The notes below the pieces were generated by a model. The model saw only the letters and a program-made list of their open reading frames with translations, did not search any database and was not told the origin of the DNA. Shown in pieces: positions 8,673 to 18,308 of a DNA stretch of 64,000 nt. The stretch lies in assembly GCA_050246735.1 (NCBI GenBank), contig JBFWVM010000001.1:124001-188000 (forward strand). The letters are read 5' to 3'. How positions within the stretch are numbered: position 1 is the stretch's first letter; each line of letters begins with the position of its first letter. A program made the translations under genes and the position numbers. The stretch is from Taklimakanibacter sp050246735. GTDB taxonomy: Bacteria > Pseudomonadota > Alphaproteobacteria > Rhizobiales > Aestuariivirgaceae.

Positions 8673-8702
8673 TTGACAGTCTGCGGAAGCAGATTGTACG
8701 GT
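8673..8702 (+). promoter_or_regulatory. Probable promoter of GntR gene
   Basis: TTGACA at 8673-8678 is a perfect -35 hexamer; TACGGT at 8697-8702 is a weak -10 at 18 bp spacing, and it lies inside the 8695-8716 palindrome. Transcription would start only ~15 nt before the ATG at 8727, which has no Shine-Dalgarno sequence, so a very short leader is likely. On the other strand the same hexamer reads TGTCAAG, one copy of the AraC half-site, but without a partner. Confidence 0.5.
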
Positions 8703-8716
8703 GTATACACCATACA
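8695..8716. promoter_or_regulatory. 22-bp palindromic operator, probably GntR autoregulatory
   Basis: Near-perfect inverted repeat with one mismatched pair, centred on GTGTATACAC (8701-8710), with arms TGTA and TACA. It covers the probable -10 box of the GntR gene and lies 10 bp before its ATG. FadR/FCD-type GntR repressors commonly bind such a site in their own promoter. No second copy was noticed in the cluster, which suggests that the run of genes to 19.57 kb is controlled from here. Confidence 0.6.
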
Positions 8717-8726
8717 GAGTGTACAG

Positions 8727-9404
8727 ATGAATATCCCGCGTCCCAACCTGTCCGTCGCCATTCCCGAAGGGCTCGCCGCCCTTCTCGAAAAGGAGATCGT
8801 CTTCGGAGAGCTTCCGCCCATGGCGCGGCTCACCGAAGAAGAGGTCGCCGGCCGCTATGGCGTATCCCGCTCGCCGGTACGCGAAGCCTTGCGGCTGCTC
8901 GAGCGCGACGGGCTGGTGCTCAGGGCGGCAAGGCGCGGCATCTGGGTGGCGCCCCTGTCGCTCAAGGATTTCGATGAGATCTATACCTGCCGCATCGAGC
9001 TCGAGGGCATCGCCGCCGAGCAGGCGGCGATGGCGGACGATGCCGGCAAGAAGAGGAAATTCGCGGGCCTGCTCGACGAACTGCGCTCGGCGCATGCGCT
9101 GGGCGACGGCCGGCAATTCTTCGAAACCGACGTGCGCGGGTCGGCCCTGATCTACGATCTCGCCGGGAACCGCACCTTGAAGCGGCTGCTCGCGAGCCTC
9201 GACAAGCAGGCGCTGCGCTACCGCTTCATCGGCTATGCGCATAATCCGCAGATCGTCGATATCGCCATGCAGGACACGGCGGAGATCTATGATGCGATCG
9301 TCTCGGGCGACGCGCGGCGCGCCAAGGACCTCACCGAGCGGATCATCCATTACATCTGGCAATTCATGCGCGGCGCCATCGCCGAGAAGTTCGGCAAGGA
9401 GTGA
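8727..9404 (+). CDS. GntR-family regulator, FCD (FadR) subfamily
   Basis: 225 residues from ATG 8727; a longer in-frame reading from 8673 would start inside the -35 box and is rejected. The winged helix includes EEEVAGRYGVSRSPVREAL and LERDGLVLRAARRGIWVAPL, followed by an all-helical FCD ligand domain. It is the first gene of a long co-directional run, 6 bp before the epimerase gene, and probably represses that run until the amino acid substrate or a 2-oxo-acid intermediate binds. The operator at 8695-8716 supports autoregulation. Confidence 0.88.
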   Translation: MNIPRPNLSVAIPEGLAALLEKEIVFGELPPMARLTEEEVAGRYGVSRSPVREALRLLERDGLVLRAARRGIWVAPLSLKDFDEIYTCRIELEGIAAEQAAMADDAGKKRKFAGLLDELRSAHALGDGRQFFETDVRGSALIYDLAGNRTLKRLLASLDKQALRYRFIGYAHNPQIVDIAMQDTAEIYDAIVSGDARRAKDLTERIIHYIWQFMRGAIAEKFGKE

Positions 9405-9410
9405 TCGCCC

Positions 9411-10403
9411 ATGCCGCGCATCGCGTCCTCCTTTGCGGTCATCGATTCACATACGGCGGGTCATCCGACGCGCGTGATCCTGAGCGGCGTGCCCAGGCTC
9501 TTGGGCGCCACGGTGCGGGCGCGGCGAGACGATTTCCGCGACCGCTTCGATCACCTGCGCCCGCTCCTCCTGCATGAGCCGCGCGGCCATGCCGCGATGG
9601 TCGGCCTGGTGCCGGTGCCCTCGGCGGAGGCCGATCACGGCGCCTTCTTCATCTCCTCCTACACCTATCTCGACATGTGCGGCCACGGCACCATCGGCTA
9701 TGCGAAGACGCTCGCAGCGTCGGGACAGATCTCGCCCGCCGCCGGCGACAGCTTCACGCTGGAGACGCCGGCGGGCGTCGTGACCGTCGGCCTCGTCTGG
9801 AGCAATGACGGCGAGCTTGCCTCGGTGCGCTTGCGGAACGTGCCGAGCTATCTGGCGATCGAGGATCTTCGCGTCGATGTCGCGGGGCTGGGCGCGGTTT
9901 CGGCCGACATCGGCTACGGCGGCATGTGGTACGCGCTGGTCGACGCCCGACCGCTCGGCCTCTCTCTCGGGCCCGACAATGTCGGCGAATTGCTGCGTCT
10001 CGGCAGCGCGATCAAGAGCGAGGTGAGGAAGGCTCTCGGCGGGAATGCGCTGATCGGCGGCGATCCCGCGCCGAGCGTCCTCTTCTATCTCGATCACGGC
10101 AGCAACGAGAGCACGCATCTTCTCGTCCTCGACATCAACAAGTTCGACCGCTCGCCCTGCGGCACCGGCACCGCGGCGAGGCTGGCGCAGCTCGCGCGGA
10201 AGGACCGCCTCGGCGGCGACGGCATCTACCGCGCGCGGAACATATTCGGCATTCCCTTCGCGGCGCGCGTCGTCGGGCGGACGCATGTCGGCGGCTTCGC
10301 CGCCGTCGTCGCCGAGATCGAAGGGAGCGCCCATATCACGGCACATTCGACGATCGTGCTCGAGGCGGGCGATCCGATCGCCGAAGGGTTCCTTTGCCGG
10401 TAG
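9411..10403 (+). CDS. Proline racemase / 4-hydroxyproline 2-epimerase family
   Basis: 330 residues, cofactor-independent racemase fold. Both catalytic cysteines are present: C90 in DMCGHGTIG and C250 in RSPCGTGTAAR. This points to a racemase or epimerase rather than trans-3-hydroxy-L-proline dehydratase, where the first Cys is replaced. Hydroxyproline epimerases usually work with a D-amino acid dehydrogenase, an ABC importer and a ketoglutarate-semialdehyde dehydrogenase, all of which have candidates downstream. The pyrroline deaminase (DapA-like) step is missing here, so the true substrate may differ. Confidence 0.85.
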   Translation: MPRIASSFAVIDSHTAGHPTRVILSGVPRLLGATVRARRDDFRDRFDHLRPLLLHEPRGHAAMVGLVPVPSAEADHGAFFISSYTYLDMCGHGTIGYAKTLAASGQISPAAGDSFTLETPAGVVTVGLVWSNDGELASVRLRNVPSYLAIEDLRVDVAGLGAVSADIGYGGMWYALVDARPLGLSLGPDNVGELLRLGSAIKSEVRKALGGNALIGGDPAPSVLFYLDHGSNESTHLLVLDINKFDRSPCGTGTAARLAQLARKDRLGGDGIYRARNIFGIPFAARVVGRTHVGGFAAVVAEIEGSAHITAHSTIVLEAGDPIAEGFLCR

Positions 10404-10454
10404 CGATGCCGCCGGCGGGGAGGTTGCGCAACAACGAGAAGGAGGAAGTAAGGA

Positions 10455-11294
10455 ATGAAATCGTTCACTTGGAAGACGCTGGCGGCGCTCGTGGCGCTCT
10501 GCTTCGCGATCATCGCGCCTCAGGCCGCATCGGCCGACGACGATCCTTTTGCCGTGCTCAACCAGATCCGCTCCAGCGGCGTCCTCAGGGTCCCGGTGAT
10601 GACGGGCGAGGAGCCGGGCTATATCAAGGACAAGAACACCGGCGAATGGAGCGGATTCTATGTCGAGTTCCTGAGCGAGATCGCCCAGGAGCTCGGGGTC
10701 AAGATCGAGCCGGTCGAGACCACCTGGGGCAACCTCGCCGCCGACTTCCAGTCGGGCAAGATCGACATCGCCATCGGCGTGAATCCCAATCCCAAGCGCG
10801 GCCTGGTGGTCGACTATCTGTGGGAGCCGCTGTTCACCGACGCCTGGGCGGTGCTCACGCCCAAGGGCAAGCCGGTCAAGACCTGGGCCGAGCTCAATAA
10901 TCCGGCGAAGAAGGTCGTCGCGCAGAAAGGCTCGACGATGCAGGTCGTGGCCGAAGCGTTGCTTCCCAAGGCGCAGCTCACCCCGGTCGAGGACCGCAAC
11001 CTGGCACTGCTCGAGCTCCAGGCCGGACGTGCCGATGCGGTCGTCCTGGCGATCTTCGACGCGCTCCAGGTCAACGAGCAGGGGCTGGGCGAGGTCTCGC
11101 TGCCCGAGCCCATCCTGCGCAATCCGGCGACGCTTGCCGTGGCGCGCAAGCCCGGCAATTCAGGCTATATCAATTTCCTGACCAACTGGGTCCTGCAGCA
11201 GCGTTCTCTGGGACTGGCGCAAGGCAAGCTCATGCGCTCGTGGGAGGCGCGCGGCATCGACATGTCGATCCTGCCCGCGGGCTTCAGCTTCTGA
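10455..11294 (+). CDS. Polar amino acid ABC transporter substrate-binding protein
   Basis: 279 residues, SBP_bac_3 family (HisJ/GlnH type). Signal peptide about 1-27 ending QAASA. The mature protein shows GVLRVPVMTGEEPGY, the GEWSGFYVEFLSEIA ligand strand and KGSTMQV. AGGAGGAAG precedes the ATG. It is 51 bp after the epimerase gene and followed by one permease and one ATPase gene. An amino or imino acid such as hydroxyproline is the likely ligand, on context. Confidence 0.9.
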   Translation: MKSFTWKTLAALVALCFAIIAPQAASADDDPFAVLNQIRSSGVLRVPVMTGEEPGYIKDKNTGEWSGFYVEFLSEIAQELGVKIEPVETTWGNLAADFQSGKIDIAIGVNPNPKRGLVVDYLWEPLFTDAWAVLTPKGKPVKTWAELNNPAKKVVAQKGSTMQVVAEALLPKAQLTPVEDRNLALLELQAGRADAVVLAIFDALQVNEQGLGEVSLPEPILRNPATLAVARKPGNSGYINFLTNWVLQQRSLGLAQGKLMRSWEARGIDMSILPAGFSF

Positions 11295-11315
11295 ATCGCG
11301 CCTAGCAAGACGTGC

Positions 11316-11341
11316 GGTCCGCCGGCTCGATCCGGCGGACC
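11316..11341 (+). promoter_or_regulatory. Intercistronic hairpin after binding-protein gene
   Basis: A perfect 10-bp stem (GGTCCGCCGG at 11316-11325 with CCGGCGGACC at 11332-11341) and 6-nt loop lie in the 69-bp gap between the binding protein and permease genes, with no U-tract. Such hairpins commonly stabilise the upstream mRNA so that binding protein outnumbers the membrane subunits; partial termination is the alternative. Confidence 0.65.
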
Positions 11342-11363
11342 GGCAACCGGTTGAGGTCGTGCC

Positions 11364-12019
11364 ATGAACTTCGATATCACCGTCGTAACCGCCAATGCTC
11401 ATCTGCTCTGGCAGGGCTTCCTGATCACGCTCTACTACACCGTCACCACCATCCTTGCCGGGCTCGTCATCGGCCTCGTCATCGGCCTCATCCAGTTGAG
11501 CCCGCTGCGCCCGCTCGTCTGGCTCGGGCGCTTCTATGTCGAATTCTTCCGCAACATCCCGCTGCTCGTCATCGTGCTGTGGGCCTACTATGCGCTCCCC
11601 ATCTTCCTCGGCGTGAACATCACCAAGGGATGGGCCGGCTTCCTCGCGCTCAGCTTCTATGTCGGTTCGTTCTATGCCGAGATCCTGCGCGCCGGCGTGC
11701 AATCGATCGACCCCGGCCAGACCGACGCCTCGACTGCGCTCGGCATGTCCTATGGCCAGAGGATGCGGCGGGTCATCCTGCCGCAGGCCCTGCGCCGCAT
11801 GGTGCCGCCGCTTGCCGGCCAGTCGATCATACAGATGAAGAACACCACGCTGCTGTCGATGATCACCGTGCCCGATCTTCTCTACCAGGGCAGCTATATT
11901 TCGAGCTTCACCTATCGTCCGATGGAGATCTACACCGCCATCGGCCTCATCTTCGTCATGGTGCTGGTGCCGCTGACGCTCCTGTCGCGCAAGCTCGAGA
12001 AGTTCGGCATGGTGGCGAA

Positions 12020-12023
<4 letters not shown>
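11364..12023 (+). CDS. Amino acid ABC transporter permease (HisM/GlnP type)
   Basis: 219-residue inner-membrane permease. About five hydrophobic segments are seen. VEFFRNIPLLVIVLWAYY is the conserved RNxPLLV segment of polar amino acid permeases, and the EAA loop appears as DASTALGMSYGQRMRRVILPQ (spanning ~126-146). Only one permease gene is present, so it presumably acts as a homodimer. Its TGA overlaps the ATPase start (ATGA at 12020-12023). Confidence 0.92.
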
Positions 12024-12865
<842 letters not shown>

Positions 12866-12873
12866 GAGTACGC

Positions 12874-14313
12874 ATGACCGTTCACAACCTCATCGACAAC
12901 AGGCAGGTCGCGCCCCGCGGCGCGGGCCGCCATCGCGCCGTCAATCCGTCCGACATATCCGACCTGATCGCCGACTATGCCTTGTCCAGCATCGACGACG
13001 TGGAGGATGCGGTCGCCGCGGCCAGGCGCGCGGCGCCGGCCTGGGCGGCGGAAACGCCGATCGCGCGCGGCGAGATCCTGCGCAAGGCGGCCGCCATCCT
13101 GCGCGAGCGGTCGGAAGCGGTCGCGCAGCAGGCGAGCCGAGAAGTCGGAAAGCCGATCGAGGAGGCGCGCGCCGAAGCGCTCTATTCGGCGCGGGTGTGG
13201 GAATTCTATGCCGGCGAAGGCCCCCGCCTCATCGGCGACAATCTGCCGTCCGGCCGGCCGGGAGTCGTCGCCTATACGCTGCGCAAGCCGCTCGGCGTCG
13301 TGGGGCAGATCACGCCGTGGAACTTCCCGATGTCGATCCCGGCCTGGAAGATCGGTCCGGCGCTGGTGACCGGCAACACGGTCGTATGGAAGCCCTGCCT
13401 CCAGGCGCCCCATACCTCGCTGGCGATGGCTCAGGCGCTCGTCGATGCCGGCCTGCCGGCGGGTGTCGTCAATCTCGTGCATGGCGACGGTCCCGATGTC
13501 GGACGAGCGATCGTCGATCATCCGGATCTCGCCGGCATTTCCTTCACCGGCTCGCAGAAGGCAGGCTTCGTCGTCCATCAGGCGGCCTCGGCGCGGCGGG
13601 CGAAAGTGCAATGCGAGCTGGGCGGCAAGAACCCTCTGATCGTGCTCGACGACGCCGATCTCGATCTGGCGGTTGCGACCGCCGTCGAAGGGGCGTTCCG
13701 CAATGCCGGGCAGAAATGCACCGCGACCAGCCGCGTGATCGTGCAGAAGGGCATCAAGGAAGCCTTCACCGAGGCCTTCGTCGCGAAGGCCGAGGCGCTC
13801 ACCGTCGGCGACGCGCGCGACCCGAAGACCTTCGTCGGGCCGGTGGTCGACGCCCGGCAATACGAGAAGATCCGCTCCTATATAGAGACGGCCCGGGAGG
13901 AGGGCGCCGAGCGCCTGACGGGCGCCGGCAGCCGACACGGCCAGGGCGGCTATTTCATCGCGCCGACGATCTTCGACAGGGTGAAGCCGGATGACAGGAT
14001 CGCCAGGGAGGAGGTCTTCGGACCGGTGGTGGCGCTGTTCACCGTCGGCACTCTCGATGAGGCGATCGCGCTCGCCAACGATACGGAGCATGGGCTCAGC
14101 GCGTCGATATGCACCGCCAGCCTGCGGAGCGCGCACAAGTTTCTCGATCTGGCGCAGGCCGGCGTGACCTCGGTCAACCTGCCGACGGCGGGGGTCGAAC
14201 TGCAGGCGCCGTTCGGCGGCACCAAGGCGTCGGGCCTCGGCATCAAGGAGCAGGGCCGGCCCGTCATCGACTTCTACAGTGAAGTGCGCACCGCCTATCT
14301 CAAGGTCGCGTGA
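12874..14313 (+). CDS. Aldehyde dehydrogenase, KGSA/YcbD-like
   Basis: NAD(P)-dependent aldehyde dehydrogenase, 479 residues. Catalytic Cys282 lies in NAGQKCTATSR and Glu248 in CELGGKNP; the oxyanion Asn is in TPWNFPMSIP. The C-terminal pattern VELQAPFGGTKASG followed by KEQG and DFYSEVRTAY resembles alpha-ketoglutarate-semialdehyde dehydrogenases. In hydroxyproline catabolism that enzyme makes 2-oxoglutarate. It starts 8 bp after the ATPase gene. Substrate is inferred from family resemblance and context. Confidence 0.85.
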   Translation: MTVHNLIDNRQVAPRGAGRHRAVNPSDISDLIADYALSSIDDVEDAVAAARRAAPAWAAETPIARGEILRKAAAILRERSEAVAQQASREVGKPIEEARAEALYSARVWEFYAGEGPRLIGDNLPSGRPGVVAYTLRKPLGVVGQITPWNFPMSIPAWKIGPALVTGNTVVWKPCLQAPHTSLAMAQALVDAGLPAGVVNLVHGDGPDVGRAIVDHPDLAGISFTGSQKAGFVVHQAASARRAKVQCELGGKNPLIVLDDADLDLAVATAVEGAFRNAGQKCTATSRVIVQKGIKEAFTEAFVAKAEALTVGDARDPKTFVGPVVDARQYEKIRSYIETAREEGAERLTGAGSRHGQGGYFIAPTIFDRVKPDDRIAREEVFGPVVALFTVGTLDEAIALANDTEHGLSASICTASLRSAHKFLDLAQAGVTSVNLPTAGVELQAPFGGTKASGLGIKEQGRPVIDFYSEVRTAYLKVA

Positions 14314-14324
14314 GAGGAAGCAAA

Positions 14325-15797
14325 ATGTCGCTGACGTTCGATCCGGCGGAAATCGCCGTTCCCTCCGGCCACCATATCGGAGGAGAATTCGTTCACCTGG
14401 GCCCCGACGACATCGAGGTGCTGCGTCCGTCCGACCACCAGCCCTTCGGGGCCATCGCCGATGGCGGCGAGACGGCGGTCGACTTCGCCGTCGCCGCCGC
14501 CCGCAAGGCGCTGAAGGAGAGCCGCTGGGCGCGCGTCGCGCCACGCGAGCGCGCCCGCGTGCTGCGCCGCTGGGCCGATCTCGTCGATGAGGCGCGAGAG
14601 GACCTCGCCCGCCTCGAGGCGGCCGGATCGAGCCGCCTCATCTCGCTGACGGCGACGGGGGACGTCGTGCGCGCGGCCGAGGTGATCCGGTTCTACGCGG
14701 AATATTGCGACAAGCTCGAAGGCCAGGTCACCGCGACGGAAGAGGGGAGCCTGAGCCTCGTTCGCAACGAGCCCTATGGCATCGTCGGCGCCATCGTTCC
14801 ATGGAACTTCCCCATGATCACCGCGGCCTGGAAATTCGCGCCCGCTCTCGCCGCCGGCAATGCCATGGTGATGAAGACCTCCGAGTTGACGCCGCATTCG
14901 CTCCTGGCGCTCGCCGGGCTTGCCGGCAAAGCAGGCCTCCCGGCCGGGCTTTTCAATGTCGTCAACGGTCTCGGCCCCACGACCGGCGGCGCCATCGTGC
15001 GTCATCCGGATATTCGCAAGGTTTCCTTCACCGGATCGAGCGGGACCGGGCTCGCCATCATCCGTGAAGCCAGAATCAAGCCGCTGACGCTGGAGCTCGG
15101 CGGCAAGAGTCCGCAGCTCGTCTTTGCCGATGCCGGGGATCTCGACACTGTATCGGCGCGCGTCGCCGCGGCCTTCATGGCCAATGCCGGACAGGTCTGC
15201 ACGGCGGGCTCGCGTCTGATCGTGCAGAACGCGATCGCCGATGAGTTGCTGGCGCGGGTGGAGCGGCGGTGCAAGGCTGTCAGGCCCGGCCCGACCTGGG
15301 ACGCCAGGACGGATTTCGCGCCGATCATCAGCCGCAGGCAGGCGGATCGCATCGATGCGCTGGTGCGCCAGACGGTGAAGGAAGGAGCCGCCATCCGCTT
15401 CGGCGGAAACTTCCTCGAAAGCCGTAACGCGGGCGCGTTCTATGCGCCGACCATGCTCGAGGGGGTGAGCGAGGAGATGACCGGTTTCCGCGAAGAGTTC
15501 TTCGGCCCCGTCGTTTCGGTGCATCGCTTCGATGACATCGAGGAAGGCGTCGCACTTGCCGATCACCCGAGCTTCGGCCTCGCGGCGAGCGTCCATACGA
15601 CCGACATCCGCAAGGCGCTGCATGCCGCTGACCGGATCGAGGCCGGGACGGTCTGGGTCAATCATCATGGCCGCGCGCCGGAGTTCACCTCGCCCGCCGG
15701 CGGCTTCAAGTCCTCCGGCTACGGCAAGGACATGGGGCGGGCCGGCATGGAGGCGTATCTGCGCAAGAAAGCGGTCTGGGTCAACTACGTGCAGTAA
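14325..15797 (+). CDS. Aldehyde dehydrogenase (second, BetB/PuuC-like)
   Basis: 490 residues from ATG 14325, preceded by GAGAGGAAG; a GTG at 14310 would overlap the previous stop and is less likely. Catalytic Cys292 in NAGQVCTAGSR and Glu257 in LELGGKSPQ; PWNFPMITAAWK holds the oxyanion Asn. It is clearly a different subfamily from the preceding gene, closer to betaine- or aminoaldehyde-type dehydrogenases. The GMC oxidoreductase gene follows by 10 bp, so an alcohol to aldehyde to acid relay is plausible. Confidence 0.85.
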   Translation: MSLTFDPAEIAVPSGHHIGGEFVHLGPDDIEVLRPSDHQPFGAIADGGETAVDFAVAAARKALKESRWARVAPRERARVLRRWADLVDEAREDLARLEAAGSSRLISLTATGDVVRAAEVIRFYAEYCDKLEGQVTATEEGSLSLVRNEPYGIVGAIVPWNFPMITAAWKFAPALAAGNAMVMKTSELTPHSLLALAGLAGKAGLPAGLFNVVNGLGPTTGGAIVRHPDIRKVSFTGSSGTGLAIIREARIKPLTLELGGKSPQLVFADAGDLDTVSARVAAAFMANAGQVCTAGSRLIVQNAIADELLARVERRCKAVRPGPTWDARTDFAPIISRRQADRIDALVRQTVKEGAAIRFGGNFLESRNAGAFYAPTMLEGVSEEMTGFREEFFGPVVSVHRFDDIEEGVALADHPSFGLAASVHTTDIRKALHAADRIEAGTVWVNHHGRAPEFTSPAGGFKSSGYGKDMGRAGMEAYLRKKAVWVNYVQ

Positions 15798-15807
15798 GCG
15801 GCGGAAG

Positions 15808-17499
15808 ATGGAATTCGACTATGTGATCGTCGGCGGCGGCTCCGCCGGGGCGGTGCTCGCCAACCGGCTGTCGGCGGAGAGCCGCAACAGGGTGGCGCTG
15901 TTCGAGGCCGGCCCCGACACGCCGCCCGACGATATTCCCGACATCATCGCCGACAGCTATCCGGGCCTGTCCTATTTCGATCCGCGCTATCACTGGAACG
16001 AGCTCAAGGTCTATACGCGCTCGCCCAGACTCAACAGCGCCGCGGCAAGGCCGTCCAAGCTCGAGCAGGCGAAAGTGATGGGAGGCGGCTCCAGCATCAA
16101 CGGGCAGTTCGCGGTGCGCGGGCTTCCCGCCGACTATGACGACTGGCAATCCTCGGGCGCGGAAGGCTGGGACTATCCTGGCCTCCTGCCTTATCTCAAG
16201 AAGCTCGAGCGCGACCTCGATTTCGACGGCCCGATGCACGGCAAGGACGGACGCATTCCCATCCGCCGCATCTTTCCCGAAGAGTGGGCCGGGTTCACCA
16301 AAGCGGTGCTCGCCAGCGTCGCGGACGAAGGACACCGCTATCTGCCGGACTACAACGGCAGCTTCGAGGACGGCGCTTTCCCGATGCCGCTCTCCAACGA
16401 GAACGACCGGCGGGTCTCGACGGCCGTCGGCTATCTCGATGCCGAGACGCGCAAGCGGCCCAATCTGGCGATCTTCGCTCATGCTTTCGTCGAGCGGATC
16501 ACGTTCGACGGCCGCAAGGCCGCGGGCATCGATGTCGTCCTGGACGGCCGGCGCCAGCGGGTCGGGGCGGGCGAAGTCATCCTGTCGTCGGGCGCGCTGC
16601 ATTCGCCCGCCATGCTGATGCGCTCGGGGATCGGTCCGGCCGCGCATCTGCGCCAGCACGGCATAGAGGTGACGGCCGACGTGCCGGGGGTCGGAGAAAA
16701 TCTCACCGACCATCCTCACCTGGCGGTGGCCGCGCATCTGAAGCCTGCCGCCCGCCTGCGGCGGGGCCAGCGCCGCCATATCTTTCTCGGCGTGCGCTAT
16801 TCGTCCAATGCCGATGGCTGCCACAAGGGCGACATGCTCATCATGCCGGTGAACAGGTCGGGATGGCATCCGCTCGGGCGCGGCATCGGCGCGCTGAACG
16901 TCTGCGTGAACCGGTCCTATTCGCAGGGCACGGTCCGGCTACGCAGCGCCGCGCCGCAGGACGAGCCCGAGATCGATCTCAATCTCGCTTCGGACGGACG
17001 CGATCTCGCCCGCCTGGTCGATGGTTTCAAGCGGCTCTACCGCATCATGGAATCGCCGCAGGTGAAGCCGCTGCTCAATACCTGGTTCCTCGCCGGCTAT
17101 ACCGACGAGGTGCGGGCGATGAGCGTGCGCACGCCGTCCAACTGGCTCAGGACGGCGGCGGCCGCCTTCCTGCTCGACGCGACGCCGCTCACGCGCGACA
17201 TCGTGCTGCGCCTCAAATTCGGCACGCCGGAGAAGATCCACGCCATGGCCGCGGACGACGAGGCCATCGCCGACTGGGTCAAGTCTTCCGTGTGGTCCGG
17301 CTGGCACGTGTCGGGCACCTGCCGGATGGGCGCCGCTGACGATCCGCTCGCCGTGCTCGATCCGCGGTGCCGGGTGAGGGGGGTGGCGGGCCTGCGTGTC
17401 GTCGATGCCTCGATCATGCCGTCCATCGTCAGCGCCAACACCAACATCACCACGATCGCGATGGCCGAGAAGGCCGCCGACCTGATCCTCAATCCATAA
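15808..17499 (+). CDS. GMC-family FAD-dependent oxidoreductase
   Basis: 563 residues from ATG 15808. The N-terminal FAD fold YVIVGGGSAGAVLANRL (~5-21), GMC signature 1 around KVMGGGSSINGQ and signature 2 around LSSGALHSPAMLMRSGIG are present. The C-terminal catalytic pair is H500 in WHVSGTCRMG and an Asn in SANTN (542-546). Choline and polyethylene-glycol dehydrogenases are relatives. It lacks a signal peptide and is probably cytoplasmic or membrane-associated. With the preceding aldehyde dehydrogenase it could oxidise an alcohol in two steps. Confidence 0.87.
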   Translation: MEFDYVIVGGGSAGAVLANRLSAESRNRVALFEAGPDTPPDDIPDIIADSYPGLSYFDPRYHWNELKVYTRSPRLNSAAARPSKLEQAKVMGGGSSINGQFAVRGLPADYDDWQSSGAEGWDYPGLLPYLKKLERDLDFDGPMHGKDGRIPIRRIFPEEWAGFTKAVLASVADEGHRYLPDYNGSFEDGAFPMPLSNENDRRVSTAVGYLDAETRKRPNLAIFAHAFVERITFDGRKAAGIDVVLDGRRQRVGAGEVILSSGALHSPAMLMRSGIGPAAHLRQHGIEVTADVPGVGENLTDHPHLAVAAHLKPAARLRRGQRRHIFLGVRYSSNADGCHKGDMLIMPVNRSGWHPLGRGIGALNVCVNRSYSQGTVRLRSAAPQDEPEIDLNLASDGRDLARLVDGFKRLYRIMESPQVKPLLNTWFLAGYTDEVRAMSVRTPSNWLRTAAAAFLLDATPLTRDIVLRLKFGTPEKIHAMAADDEAIADWVKSSVWSGWHVSGTCRMGAADDPLAVLDPRCRVRGVAGLRVVDASIMPSIVSANTNITTIAMAEKAADLILNP

Positions 17500-17515
17500 T
17501 GCCGGGAGATACGAC

Positions 17516-18298
17516 ATGCGAGAGAACAAGGTAAGGAAGATCTGGGCCGAGGGCGGAACGGTGATCAATGGCTGGCTGGCCATTCCGTCATCCATTTCCG
17601 CCGAGCTCATGGCGAAGCAGGGCTGGGACAGCATCTGCATCGACATGCAGCACGGCGCCATCGACTACACGGATGCGCTGCCGATGCTGCAGGCGATCTC
17701 GACCACCGATACGACGCCGCTCATCCGCATCCCGTGGTTCGACCCGGCAATCATCGGCAAGTCGCTCGATGCCGGCGCCTATGGGATCATCTGCCCGATG
17801 GTGAACAGCCGCAAGGAAGCCGAGGCCTTCGTCGCCGCCTGCCGCTATGCGCCGCTCGGCATGCGCAGCGTCGGTCCGCTCAGGGCGTCGCTCTATGCGG
17901 GCGCCGACTATGTGAAACATGCAAACTCCACCATTCTCGCCATCGCCATGATCGAATCGGCCGAAGCGCTGAAGAATGTCGAGGAGGTGCTGACCACGCC
18001 CGGCCTCGATGGCATCTATGTCGGTCCGTCCGATCTCGCGGTGAGCATGGGCGAAAGCGCCGGCTTCGATCCGCGCTTCCCGAAGGTGTTCGAAGCGATC
18101 AGGCATGTCGCCGCAATGGCGAGGAAGCACGGTATCCCCGCCGGCATCCATGTCGGCTCGGTCAAATACGGTCTCGAGATGGTCGAGGCCGGCTATCGCT
18201 TCGTCTCCTATCTCAGCGATTTCCGCATGCTGCAGACCATCGCGGCGAAGAGCCTTGCGGCGCTTCGGGCAGGGGCACCCGATCCCTCGGTGCCGTGA
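17516..18298 (+). CDS. HpcH/HpaI-family class II aldolase
   Basis: 260 residues, metal-dependent pyruvate aldolase TIM barrel. Recognisable are IDMQHGAIDY (catalytic His near 45-50), IRIPWFDP, GIICPMVNSRKEAE (cofactor loop) and MIESAEALKNVEEV with the metal Glu, then GIYVGPSDLAVSMG. Members cleave 4-hydroxy-2-oxo acids into pyruvate and an aldehyde. In this cluster it could cleave 4-hydroxy-2-oxoglutarate, the mammalian-type hydroxyproline intermediate, instead of the usual bacterial deaminase route; that is inference. Confidence 0.85.
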   Translation: MRENKVRKIWAEGGTVINGWLAIPSSISAELMAKQGWDSICIDMQHGAIDYTDALPMLQAISTTDTTPLIRIPWFDPAIIGKSLDAGAYGIICPMVNSRKEAEAFVAACRYAPLGMRSVGPLRASLYAGADYVKHANSTILAIAMIESAEALKNVEEVLTTPGLDGIYVGPSDLAVSMGESAGFDPRFPKVFEAIRHVAAMARKHGIPAGIHVGSVKYGLEMVEAGYRFVSYLSDFRMLQTIAAKSLAALRAGAPDPSVP

Positions 18299-18308
18299 GG
18301 CGGCGACG

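Noticed and set aside
8671..8680. A third AraC site from the TGTCAAG word on the minus strand at 8672-8678
   Set aside because: No partner half-site 21 bp away on either side, and the same bases form the TTGACA promoter box of the GntR gene.
8701..8710. Treating the GntR palindrome GTGTATACAC and the GGAGTATACTCC sites as one regulon because both contain GTATAC
   Set aside because: The arms differ completely (TGTA.GGT against GGA), and the two clusters have separate regulators of different families; a shared 6-bp palindromic core is weak evidence.
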